Positions 1 to 7,707 of a stretch of DNA of 64,000 nucleotides are shown one piece after another. Below the pieces are notes generated by a model. It was not told the origin of the DNA and did not search any database. It saw only the letters and a program-made list of their open reading frames with translations. The number at the start of each line of letters is the position of its first letter. Position 1 is the stretch's first letter. Both the position numbers and the translations under genes were made by a program. Source of the DNA: Pelotomaculum isophthalicicum JI (GTDB taxonomy: Bacteria; Bacillota; Desulfotomaculia; Desulfotomaculales; Pelotomaculaceae); contig NZ_JAKOAV010000021.1 in NCBI RefSeq assembly GCF_029478095.1, positions 1-64,000 on the forward strand, written 5' to 3'.

Positions 1-125
1 TCCCCCTTCGACTTCCTTCAGACCCCACCGTTGCCAGTGACGCCCTTGTCTACAGGTTGTCTTCCCGCTGGTTAGGTGACAGGGTTTCTTTCAACCCATT
101 GGCTCGGCAGACATGCCGGGCGAAC
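1..125 (-). mobile_element. 5' end of a group IIC (bacterial class C) intron, cut by the window edge
   Basis: Read on the minus strand, the segment begins GTTCGCCCGGCATG, close to the GTGYGCCCGGCATG start of class IIC introns such as that of Oceanobacillus iheyensis. Further in it has ACAAGGGCGTC, a GGCAACGGTGGGG stretch and GTCTGAAGGAAGTCGAAGG, which match in order the domain I segment AAGGGTGTC / GGTGACGTGGAA / TCTGAAGGAAGC of that family as I recall it. The intron runs leftwards out of the window, so domains II-VI and any maturase are not visible. It starts two bases after a hairpin (128-155), the usual insertion context of IIC introns. The second base triplet (GTTCG rather than GTGCG) is a small departure. 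A remnant rather than a full intron cannot be excluded. Confidence 0.75.
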
Positions 126-127
126 AA

Positions 128-155
128 GAAGCGGCTGCTTTGTAGCCGCCGCTTC
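128..155 (-). terminator. GC-rich hairpin downstream of the efp/Zn-ribbon operon; intron insertion site
   Basis: Arms 128-138 and 145-155 pair with one mismatch around a 6-nt loop. On the minus strand the stem is followed by TT and then the intron start, so the original T-tract was probably separated from the stem by the insertion. It lies 24 bp after the stop of the minus-strand gene at 179-646. Confidence 0.6.
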
Positions 156-178
156 AAATCAATACGTTAAGACATATT

Positions 179-646
179 TTAAATATCTTCCTCATTTGTC
201 ATTGACCTGTTACCGGTTGTCTGCCCTTCCAGCATTTCAGGTTCTTCATCGATCTGATAATCCTCGTCATTTACAAAAACCACTTCATCACAATTAGGAC
301 AGGTAATTTCCACCACATCTTTATCTTCAGTTATATGGGAATCAAAATAAACTGTTTCACCACACCCGGGACACTTAACTTCGATAAAATTTCTTTTGCC
401 GGTGATATGGTTTACTTCGTCATCCTCATACAATTCATCTTCCAGGTGGTACAGGTCCTCGTCGATTGTTTCTAAATAATCTTCAAGCTGTTCCTGTCCC
501 TCTTCCAGATCACCAAATGAATCGGCAAATTCGTCTAAAACTTCAATAATTCCATGAAAAAGTTTGCCTTCTTTTGAATCGGGGCTTAGTTCAAGCCCGT
601 TCGACAATCCTTGCAGGTAAGCTACTCTTGATTTCAAATCATTCAT
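179..646 (-). CDS. CD1247-type N-terminal domain protein with C-terminal zinc ribbon
   Basis: A 155-residue acidic protein. The first ~60 residues (starting MNDLKSRVAYLQGL) form a helical segment typical of small Clostridia proteins annotated as CD1247 N-terminal domain. A very acidic linker follows, then a zinc ribbon with CPGC near residue 93 and CPNC near residue 118, giving four cysteine ligands. No enzymatic motif is visible. It lies 86 bp downstream of efp on the same strand and is probably cotranscribed. Its function is not known to me; the ribbon suggests protein or nucleic-acid contact (inference). Confidence 0.7.
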   Translation of the reverse strand: MNDLKSRVAYLQGLSNGLELSPDSKEGKLFHGIIEVLDEFADSFGDLEEGQEQLEDYLETIDEDLYHLEDELYEDDEVNHITGKRNFIEVKCPGCGETVYFDSHITEDKDVVEITCPNCDEVVFVNDEDYQIDEEPEMLEGQTTGNRSMTNEEDI

Positions 647-732
647 TCACACTGTACCCCCTCTGGTTTATTGACTTTGGTAGGTCCTATATAGTATGTC
701 AATAATCAGGGGGCTTTAAACATGTTTGTCAA

Positions 733-1290
733 TTATGCCCGTTTAATATAGTTTCCTGTTCTGGTGTCAATCTGAAGCCTGTCCCCCACATTAATGAAAA
801 AAGGCACTTGGACTACCGCCCCGGTTTCCAGGGTAGCCGGTTTAGAACCACCAGAGGCGGTGTCACCCTTGATACCCGGACTTGTTTCAGTAACTTCCAA
901 CTCAACGAAGTTCGGCAGTTCCACACCGATGGATTTTTCCTGGAAAGTTAATACGTGGATATTCATATTTTCTTTCAGATATTTTACGGCATCACCCAGC
1001 TGGTCGGCAGTCATCGCCAACTGATCATAAGTCTCCATATCCATAAAATTAAAGTCTTTTCCGTCGTTGTAAAGATACTGGACCTCACGCCGCTCAATCC
1101 TGGCTTTGGGTATTTTTTCACCAGCGTTAAACGTTTTTTCGACAACGGCTCCAGTACGTACGTTTCTGAGCTTCGAACGTACAAAGGCTGAACCTTTACC
1201 AGGCTTAACATGCTGGAACTCAATTACCTGGAAGACATCTCCTTCGAGTTCAATGGTAAGTCCTGTTCTAAAATCGTTGGTTGATATCAC
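733..1290 (-). CDS. efp: translation elongation factor P
   Basis: 185 residues, the normal EF-P length. The N-terminal KOW-like domain carries the loop [15 protein letters not shown], whose tip lysine is the residue modified in many bacteria; two OB-like domains follow, ending in the conserved [12 protein letters not shown] binds ribosomes stalled on polyproline stretches and promotes peptide bond formation. It sits 20 bp after an M24 peptidase gene on the minus strand, the common aroQ-pepQ-efp order of Firmicutes. Confidence 0.97.
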   Translation of the reverse strand: MISTNDFRTGLTIELEGDVFQVIEFQHVKPGKGSAFVRSKLRNVRTGAVVEKTFNAGEKIPKARIERREVQYLYNDGKDFNFMDMETYDQLAMTADQLGDAVKYLKENMNIHVLTFQEKSIGVELPNFVELEVTETSPGIKGDTASGGSKPATLETGAVVQVPFFINVGDRLQIDTRTGNYIKRA

Positions 1291-1310
1291 CGCTCCCGCC
1301 TCCTGATAAT

Positions 1311-2408
1311 TTATGATAAATTTAATAGATTAATAAGCTTATCCTTTGGTATTCCGGTTAAGACCTTACAACCAGATTCCTCCACCACAACAGTGTCTTC
1401 AATCCTCACCCCACCCCAGTCCGGCAGGTAAATACCCGGTTCAACCGTAACTATCATGCCCTGCCGCAACACAGTATCATCTTTCGACGACAACCTGGGG
1501 TTTTCGTGTATACTTAGGCCAAGCCCGTGCCCGGTGCCGTGTCCGAACCGCTCACCATAACCTTTCGCAGCAATAACATCACGGGCTATCCGGTCAACAT
1601 CCGACGCCCGCCTGCCGCTGCGGATCGCTTCGATAGCCCGCATCTGGGCTTCAAGCACAATATAATATATTTCTTGTTGTTTTGGACCCGGTTCTCCAAT
1701 AACGACAGTCCTGGTAATATCTGAATGATAGCCATGATAAACCGCCCCGAAATCCAGGGTGACCAAATCCCCCTCACGCAATTTCCTGGTGGAAGCCACA
1801 CCATGCGGAAGCGCCGACCGGGGACCGGATGCGACAATAATATCGAAAGCTGCCCCGTCCGCGCCCATACACCTCATTGAATACTCCAACTGCAAAGCCA
1901 CTTCCCGCTCAGACACACCTGGTTTTATAATGGGCAATACCTTTTCAAACGCCTGTTCAGCAAGGCGTACGGCTTCTGCAATATTTTTAATCTCATCATC
2001 ATATTTAGTCAATCTGAGTTTTTCCACTAGTCCGCTTTTCTCTTTTATTTCAAGATTAACTAATTTATCCTTTAGCATAAGAAATTGATTGTAGGCTAGA
2101 TGCTCCCCTTCACAACCCAAACTGGAAATTTTATTTTCTGCCAAAATCGAGGCCAGCGCCTCAGCGTAAGAATCTTTTACCTCTATTATTGTCATTCCCG
2201 GGCTTTCATCTTTCGCTTGCTCCAAATAGCGAAAATCTGTAAGCAGGAAAGTTTTATCCCGACATACTAATAGCGCGCCGTCTGTTCCGGTAAAACCGCT
2301 TAAGTAATAACGATTTTCCGGGTTAGTTACATAAAGCGCCTCAATTTGAGCAGCCGCCAACAATTCTTGCAATTTATTTATCCGAACTTGCATTTTCATT
2401 TGCATCAT
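1311..2408 (-). CDS. M24 family Xaa-Pro aminopeptidase
   Basis: 365 residues. An N-terminal creatinase-like domain (residues ~10-130, with [11 protein letters not shown]) precedes the pita-bread M24 domain. Metal ligands can be seen: the aspartates of [19 protein letters not shown], the histidine of [10 protein letters not shown], and glutamates in [20 protein letters not shown]. The family removes N-terminal residues in front of proline using two metal ions. The start ATG-ATG follows GGAGGAAAA and overlaps the 3' end of aroQ by 35 bp, indicating translational coupling. Confidence 0.95.
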   Translation of the reverse strand: MMQMKMQVRINKLQELLAAAQIEALYVTNPENRYYLSGFTGTDGALLVCRDKTFLLTDFRYLEQAKDESPGMTIIEVKDSYAEALASILAENKISSLGCEGEHLAYNQFLMLKDKLVNLEIKEKSGLVEKLRLTKYDDEIKNIAEAVRLAEQAFEKVLPIIKPGVSEREVALQLEYSMRCMGADGAAFDIIVASGPRSALPHGVASTRKLREGDLVTLDFGAVYHGYHSDITRTVVIGEPGPKQQEIYYIVLEAQMRAIEAIRSGRRASDVDRIARDVIAAKGYGERFGHGTGHGLGLSIHENPRLSSKDDTVLRQGMIVTVEPGIYLPDWGGVRIEDTVVVEESGCKVLTGIPKDKLINLLNLS

Positions 2409-2850
2409 TTTTCCTCCAACAGGGCATTAGTTCAACTAATGCCCGCAATGCCAACAGGTAACTGTTCGCGCCAAGCCCGCTGATTTGTCCCGCGGCAACC
2501 GGAGCGACCACAGAATGCCGCCGGAAATCCTCACGCGCGTAAATATTGGATAGATGTACTTCGATAGTAGGGATTCCAACGGCTGCGACAGCATCGCGCA
2601 AGGCGTAGCTATAATGGGTAAACGCCCCCGGGTTAAAGATCACTCCGTCAACTTCACCCACGGCGTGATGGAGCAAATCGATCAAATCACCTTCGTGATT
2701 CGATTGCTGAAAGCTAATATCAACCCTTAATTCGGCAGCTAATACCGACAAATTATTATTGATCTCTTCCAAACTAAGATTACCGTATATTGCCGGCTCA
2801 CGCTTACCAAGCAAGTTTAGATTCGGACCGTTAAGCACTAGTATCTTCAA
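2374..2850 (-). CDS. aroQ: type II 3-dehydroquinate dehydratase
   Basis: 158 residues. It catalyses dehydration of 3-dehydroquinate to 3-dehydroshikimate in the shikimate pathway. The sequence has the starting MKILVLNGPNLNLLGKREP, the catalytic tyrosine in AIYGNLS, the FNPGAFTHYS substrate loop, and EVHLSN plus REDFRRHSV with the catalytic histidine and arginine. Usual length is about 145, so the last ~13 residues (after VELMPCW) are a tail that overlaps the start of the M24 peptidase gene. Confidence 0.95.
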   Translation of the reverse strand: MKILVLNGPNLNLLGKREPAIYGNLSLEEINNNLSVLAAELRVDISFQQSNHEGDLIDLLHHAVGEVDGVIFNPGAFTHYSYALRDAVAAVGIPTIEVHLSNIYAREDFRRHSVVAPVAAGQISGLGANSYLLALRALVELMPCWRKNDANENASSDK

Positions 2851-2929
2851 TTAATAACACCTCTTACCGACTGGAAACATTCTACCATAGAACTGCTATT
2901 TATTCAAAAGAGAAGTTAATCTGGCTAAA

Positions 2930-4279
2930 CTATTGACCACTTACAGTCATTTCCGCCAACCGTAGAGTCGGTGAACCTTTACTGCCATAAAACTGCAAAT
3001 CGTTTCCGACAGCGTCAACTGAAGCAAGAAGATCGATGATATTTCCACCCAAGGCCATACCACGTACTGGTTTTGTTAATTTTCCTTCTTCAATCCATAA
3101 TCCGGCCACTCCAACTGAAAAATCCCCGGAAATTGGATTGGCAGTATGCATTCCCATCACCTCAGTGATGTAAATTCCATCGGTGACATCTTTAATCATA
3201 TTATCAACCGGGGTAGAACCAGTATCGATAAAAAAGTTTGTGGTTCCTACTTCCGGAGTACCCTTAAAGGAACTGCGCACCCCATTGCCGGTTGAACGCA
3301 TATTCTCTTTAGCCGCTGTGTAGCTGTTGTAAAGGAATCCCTGGAGAATTCCATCTTTAATCAATACGGTACTCGCAGTAGCAACCCCTTCACCGTCAAA
3401 AGGGGTTGATGCAATCCCACTATTCAGAGCGCCATCATCAATTATCGTTAATTTCTCAGATATCATTTTGTCGCCGACTTTACCGGCAAATAATGAACGC
3501 CCTTTTTGCACTGCTTCGCTGGTAAGCGCAGGGGCAATCAAGCTCAAAAAGTTTGTTGCAACATACGGGTCTAGCACAACGATCGTTTTCTTTGTAGGAA
3601 ACGGAGTCGCACCCAGCATGCGCACAGCTCTCTGTGCAGCCTCCCGGCCAACTTTGTCCGGGTTTAATTGTTTATATTTTAACCGGTAGTCGAGGGCAAA
3701 ACCATTCTGAGTATCATGGCCTTCACTTGCCGCTAACGCCAAATAAATGCCACAGTATCCACGCTGGCAGGTTAATTTCATACCACGACTGTTCACGATC
3801 GTTACCAACACTTCTCCATCCTGATATGTGGCGCTTTCAATAATTTTCACCCTGGGATCGTAGTCCAGCGCGGTTTGTTCCATAGATCTGGCCAGATCAA
3901 TTTTTGCTTCAATCGTGGCCTCTCTAATATCAGGATCATATAAGTCCAGTTCCGGATAGACCATGTCAGGGGCAGGCAGGGAGTGATATGGATCTAAGGC
4001 TGTCTTGCCGCAGTTAGCCAGCGCCTGCCGCACAGTCGTCTTTATTCCTTCAACACTTAAATCAGTGCTATAAGAGAATCCAGATCTCGTGCCGCAAATA
4101 ACCCTCAGACCCAGGCCGCTGTCTTCCGCGAATTTCATGGTTTCCACATGACCATTTCTCACATCGATATTTAACTCTTTTTGTCTGCTGATATAAGCTT
4201 CGACCTGTTCGGCCCCTTGCTTTCCGGCAAGTTTAACCGCAGCTTCGGCGATGCCAAGATTAGTCTCGTCTCTACCCAT
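2930..4279 (-). CDS. pmbA: TldD/PmbA family protein, PmbA-like subunit
   Basis: 449 residues covering the whole family fold, with the C-terminal FSVGVAGLWIEEGKLTKPVR and ALGGNIIDLL characteristic of PmbA (TldE). The HExxxH zinc motif of TldD is absent, as expected of the non-catalytic partner. In studied bacteria TldD and PmbA/TldE form a protease that matures peptides such as microcin B17. No tldD lies in this window. The ATG start follows a GGAGGGAGAG ribosome binding site. Confidence 0.9.
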   Translation of the reverse strand: MGRDETNLGIAEAAVKLAGKQGAEQVEAYISRQKELNIDVRNGHVETMKFAEDSGLGLRVICGTRSGFSYSTDLSVEGIKTTVRQALANCGKTALDPYHSLPAPDMVYPELDLYDPDIREATIEAKIDLARSMEQTALDYDPRVKIIESATYQDGEVLVTIVNSRGMKLTCQRGYCGIYLALAASEGHDTQNGFALDYRLKYKQLNPDKVGREAAQRAVRMLGATPFPTKKTIVVLDPYVATNFLSLIAPALTSEAVQKGRSLFAGKVGDKMISEKLTIIDDGALNSGIASTPFDGEGVATASTVLIKDGILQGFLYNSYTAAKENMRSTGNGVRSSFKGTPEVGTTNFFIDTGSTPVDNMIKDVTDGIYITEVMGMHTANPISGDFSVGVAGLWIEEGKLTKPVRGMALGGNIIDLLASVDAVGNDLQFYGSKGSPTLRLAEMTVSGQ

Positions 4280-4335
4280 TGATACCGCTCTCCCTCCGAC
4301 ATCTTAAAAACATGATCCAATGTTTGGAACACTTT

Positions 4336-4380
4336 CAAGTAAAACAAGAGCTTGACAAAAGTAAGCTCTTGTTTTACTTG
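4336..4380. repeat. perfect 18-bp inverted repeat (terminator-like hairpin)
   Basis: 4336-4353 is the exact reverse complement of 4363-4380, with a 9-nt loop. It lies between the stop of the YabG-like gene (4497) and the start of pmbA (4279), both on the minus strand. It lacks a clean T-run on either strand, so it may be a stem protecting RNA ends, an atypical terminator or a protein-binding palindrome. Confidence 0.7.
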
Positions 4381-4496
4381 TTCATGTAGTATAATTCAAG
4401 GTTAGTTTTAATATCCCTTTAGCAAAACTAAATTTTACAATGTATAGTGTTATCGGCCTCTACCTCCAGTTTACGGCAAAACTGCCTCCCGGCAGT

Positions 4497-4706
4497 TTAG
4501 TGTACAAAAGGCGCTGTCAGAGCGAATAGGTGACGGGCGGAAATTGGAGCAAGGTCTTGTACTGAAGCCTCCACAATTAAACTAGGGTCCAGAATGGCAA
4601 GAATAGCAACTCTTTCCCCGGTAGCCTGGTTTGTATAAAAACCAATTATACAAAACTGCATGTCCTCTCCGTATATTTTCCTGGTTACTATATCCCCGAT
4701 CTTCAT
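4497..4706 (-). CDS. solo YabG-like N-terminal domain protein (69 aa)
   Basis: The product starts MKIGDIVTRKIYGEDMQF and continues with IIGF, a short basic turn and VAILAILDPSLIVEASVQDL. This resembles the first ~60 residues of the sporulation peptidase YabG, which is about 290 residues long. The protease part is missing: the frame stops after about 69 residues, and no further YabG sequence is seen down to 4280. The start ATG at 4706 is preceded by GGGGGTATTACAG; an in-frame codon 11 residues upstream is less likely. It is either a stand-alone domain or the remnant of a 3'-deleted yabG. Confidence 0.6.
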   Translation of the reverse strand: MKIGDIVTRKIYGEDMQFCIIGFYTNQATGERVAILAILDPSLIVEASVQDLAPISARHLFALTAPFVH

Positions 4707-4816
4707 CTGTAATACCCCCTGTGAAATCGGCGAAAACAAAAAAACTAAATAGCAACAATGTTATATTTCTAATAGCATATGCAGAGAGAATTGGAGTTGT
4801 GTTTCAACTGCAACAC

Positions 4817-6196
4817 CTAACCGACCATTATCTTTTCCTCAGGGTAAATAAGTGATGCCTTACCCCGTTTTTGGGCCAAGGCAAAAGCCGCAGTCAAAGG
4901 ACCCACTCTGCCCAGGAACATAGTCATGATAATTAATAAGCGCCCGGCCACGGTTAGTTTGGGGGTAAGGCCCATGGTCAAGCCCACTGTGCCGAAGGCT
5001 GAAGTGGTTTCGAACAATACTGTTAGAAAATCCGCATTCTCTGTTATGGATAATAACAAAGAAACTACTGTAACCAAGCCCATCGCCAATATAACTATGG
5101 TGATCGACTTGTAAATCTGCTCCTGCCCGATCCGCCGGTGAAATATTTCAGCGTTTTCCTTCCCTTTAGCCATTGACCAGACAGCAATGGCCAGGGCACC
5201 CACGGTAGTGGTTTTCACGCCTCCTCCAGTGGAACCCGGCGAGGCGCCGATAAACATCAGGATCACGATAAAAAACTGCGTGGCTGAACGTAACGCCCCC
5301 GTATCAAGTGTATTGTATCCCGCCGTCCGGGGCGTAACCGCCTGGAAATAAGCGGCTAAAGTCTTGCCAACCGGACTTAGCGGTTTTAAAGTATTATCCA
5401 TTTCCAAAAAGTATATTATCAGTGTTCCTGCGATCAATAAAAGTCCGGTAACTGACAAAGTCATTTTTGTATGCAAGGACAAACGCCTAAAATTTTTATT
5501 GTGCTGAACAAGGTCGACTATGACACTAAAACCGATACCGCCTAAAATGATTAAAGTTGTAATACATAGATTTACCGTGATATCTTCAGTATACCCGGTC
5601 AGGCTCTTAAAATCTCCGAACAGATCGAAACCGGCGTTGTTAAAAGCCGAAACCGAGTGAAACAAACCGTACCAAATCCCTTTTTGCCAGCCCAGGTCAG
5701 ACGACCAGCGGATTGCCAGCAGCATGGCGAAGACAAACTCGGTGGTAAAAGTAAACAAGAGCACGTATTTGGCTAATCTCACTATACCGGCTACATTTGT
5801 CTGATTCAACGCCTCCTGGATAATCAACCTTTGCCTGAGGCCAATCCGGCGGCCCAGCAGCATAGCGAAGAAAGTAGCCATTGTCATAAACCCCAAACCG
5901 CCTACCTGGATTAAAGCCAGAATGACCACATGTCCCAAAGTGGTCCAGTGAGTGCCGGTGTCAACGACCACTAGCCCGGTGACACAAACAGCCGACGTGG
6001 CCGTAAAAAGGGAGGTTAAAAAGCTAATTTCCTGACCAGGTTGCACGGCTGACGGCATTGTAAGCAAAACAGCTCCCGTCAGAATAACCGATGCGAATCC
6101 CACCACCAGAACCTGAGACGGGGTAGCCCGCAAGGTCAACTTTTTTTGTTGTTCTCCATAAGGAGTTAAGGAACCATTTATCGAGCCTTTAAACAC
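4817..6196 (-). CDS. ktrB: potassium uptake channel subunit, TrkH/KtrB family
   Basis: About 459 residues with many membrane segments. The four filter-like loops are visible, for example SAVCVTGLVVVDTGTHW, SVSAFNNAGFDLFG, TPRTAGYNTLDTG and TSAFGTVGLTMGL. KtrB forms the K+ pore and normally works with a cytoplasmic KtrA ring, which is not encoded in this window. GTG at 6196 is chosen as the start because it follows GGAGG by 7 bp; the open frame extends 23 codons further up through a leader holding a hairpin (arms CCCAG/CTGGG) followed by GTTTTGTTTT, which might attenuate transcription. Confidence 0.92.
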   Translation of the reverse strand: MFKGSINGSLTPYGEQQKKLTLRATPSQVLVVGFASVILTGAVLLTMPSAVQPGQEISFLTSLFTATSAVCVTGLVVVDTGTHWTTLGHVVILALIQVGGLGFMTMATFFAMLLGRRIGLRQRLIIQEALNQTNVAGIVRLAKYVLLFTFTTEFVFAMLLAIRWSSDLGWQKGIWYGLFHSVSAFNNAGFDLFGDFKSLTGYTEDITVNLCITTLIILGGIGFSVIVDLVQHNKNFRRLSLHTKMTLSVTGLLLIAGTLIIYFLEMDNTLKPLSPVGKTLAAYFQAVTPRTAGYNTLDTGALRSATQFFIVILMFIGASPGSTGGGVKTTTVGALAIAVWSMAKGKENAEIFHRRIGQEQIYKSITIVILAMGLVTVVSLLLSITENADFLTVLFETTSAFGTVGLTMGLTPKLTVAGRLLIIMTMFLGRVGPLTAAFALAQKRGKASLIYPEEKIMVG

Positions 6197-6343
6197 TATT
6201 TTTCCTCCAAAACAAAACCCCAGAATGCTCCAAAAGGCACCTGGGTTTTTTATAGTATTCTGCACTGTTTATATTATAGTGATGCAATTTTAAAAAACAA
6301 GTATCCATATCCAATATTTATATAATCTTTATATACATATTAT

Positions 6344-6361
6344 TGTAGATCTAGATCTACA
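6344..6361. promoter_or_regulatory. 18-bp perfect palindrome upstream of ktrB
   Basis: TGTAGATCT followed directly by AGATCTACA forms an uninterrupted palindrome in the gap between the Nramp-like gene and ktrB. It lies about 150 bp upstream of the ktrB start in very AT-rich DNA. A dimeric regulator site is possible; no regulator can be assigned. Confidence 0.4.
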
Positions 6362-6453
6362 TGGTGATTATTAACAAGAGTTTTCCCTTAAAATGGCGTT
6401 CGCTGATTTCTTTGGTGAATAAAGGTTGAACGGTAGAAAAGATCAGACGGGTC

Positions 6454-7701
6454 CTACTGGAACAACCCGGGTATTATCGAAGAGATAACCAGGAGAGTTG
6501 TTAAAATAATCATTATGACAGTGGTCACCCAAGCGATCAAATTAAACACGCGGGAATTTACATGCTCACCCATCAAGTCACGGTCATTGATTAAGTTTAA
6601 CATAAACACCAGCACCAGCGGCAATAATGCGCCGTTTATCACTTGGGACCAAATCATTATTGGAATCAGAGGAATATTCGGAATAAGAATAATCCCGGCG
6701 CCGGCAACCACAAGAAAAGAATATAGCCAGTAAAAAACAGGAGCATCTTCCCAGGTCTTATCTACACCTGCTTCAAAACCAAGGGCTTCACAAATAAGAA
6801 AAGCGGTTGAAAGAGGTAAAATTGATGCTGCGAACAAAGAAGCGTTGAACAAGCCAAAAGCAAATAACTCAGAAGCCCAGCGTCCGGCCAACGGCATCAA
6901 GGCGCTGGCCGCGTCTTTGGCTGTTTCGATAGCGATGCCGTTTTTATGCAGTGTCGCCGCGCAGGCAACTACAATGAAAATAGCCACCACATTGACCATA
7001 ATCACACCAGTGATGACATCGAGACGCGAAAGTTTATAATCTTTGATCGTGATCCCTTTTTCCACTACAGCCGATTGAATGTAGAACTGCATCCAAGGCG
7101 CGATGGTTGTACCAACTAGGCCTATTAACATGGCCAGGTACTGGCTGTCAAACGTAAAATGAGGGGTTACCGTTTCTGTTAACACGACATCCCAGGGTGG
7201 TTCAGCCAGAATACCTGAAATTACGTATGAAAAATATAAAGCCGAGGCAAATAAAAATATTTTCTCTACCCTTTGGTATGTTCCCTTAACTACCAGCCAC
7301 CATACAACTAACGCGGAAACCGGTACCGATATATATTTGTTAACATTAAATATTTCCAGGCTCGCAGCTACACCGGCAAATTCCGCGATGGTATTGCCCA
7401 GACTGGAAAGAACCAAACCAAGCATCGCGAATAATATCAGACGTACTCCATATTTTTCGCGTATCAAGTCGGCCAGGCCTTTGCCTGTCACGGCTCCCAT
7501 CCGCACACCCATTTCCTGCACAACGAACAGCGCCAGAACCATGGGAATAAAAACCCACAGCATATGATAGCCGAATGTAGCCCCCGCCACGGAGTAAGTA
7601 GTGATACCCCCGGCGTCATTGTCTACATTGGCCGTAATAACCCCTGGTCCCAAAATAGAAAGAAAAAATATTACCTTTTTAATAAAAGAGGGTTTTTTCA
7701 T
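6454..7701 (-). CDS. Nramp-related divalent metal transporter of the NRMT (Mg2+) type
   Basis: 415 residues, about 11 membrane helices, clearly SLC11/Nramp fold. The metal-site motif of helix 1, DPGN in classical Mn2+/Fe2+ carriers, reads DAGG at residues 29-32. In helix 6 the usual MPHN is APWM at 201-204, so the conserved methionine is alanine. Asn-to-Gly and Met-to-Ala are the exchanges described for prokaryotic Nramp-related magnesium transporters (NRMT, Eggerthella lenta). Context agrees: the gene starts 6 bp after a PRC/MgtE_N/CBS gene and both lie behind an M-box Mg2+ riboswitch. Predicted role is uptake of hydrated Mg2+ (inference from motif plus riboswitch). A general annotation would be MntH-like, which the site residues argue against. 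Confidence 0.85.
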   Translation of the reverse strand: MKKPSFIKKVIFFLSILGPGVITANVDNDAGGITTYSVAGATFGYHMLWVFIPMVLALFVVQEMGVRMGAVTGKGLADLIREKYGVRLILFAMLGLVLSSLGNTIAEFAGVAASLEIFNVNKYISVPVSALVVWWLVVKGTYQRVEKIFLFASALYFSYVISGILAEPPWDVVLTETVTPHFTFDSQYLAMLIGLVGTTIAPWMQFYIQSAVVEKGITIKDYKLSRLDVITGVIMVNVVAIFIVVACAATLHKNGIAIETAKDAASALMPLAGRWASELFAFGLFNASLFAASILPLSTAFLICEALGFEAGVDKTWEDAPVFYWLYSFLVVAGAGIILIPNIPLIPIMIWSQVINGALLPLVLVFMLNLINDRDLMGEHVNSRVFNLIAWVTTVIMIILTTLLVISSIIPGLFQ

Positions 7702-7707
7702 GCACGC

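Noticed and set aside
69-84. GGTTAGGTGACAGG resembling the M-box start GTTAGGTGAGGC
   Set aside because: No other M-box block follows, and the segment is explained as the reverse strand of the group II intron.
4352-4395. TTGACA and TATAAT hexamers on the plus strand
   Set aside because: The spacer is 32 bp, far from 17, the TTGACA lies inside the perfect hairpin, and no plus-strand gene follows.
6197-6453. c-di-AMP (ydaO) riboswitch before ktrB
   Set aside because: The gap is too short and AT-rich and lacks the conserved GC-rich blocks of that class.
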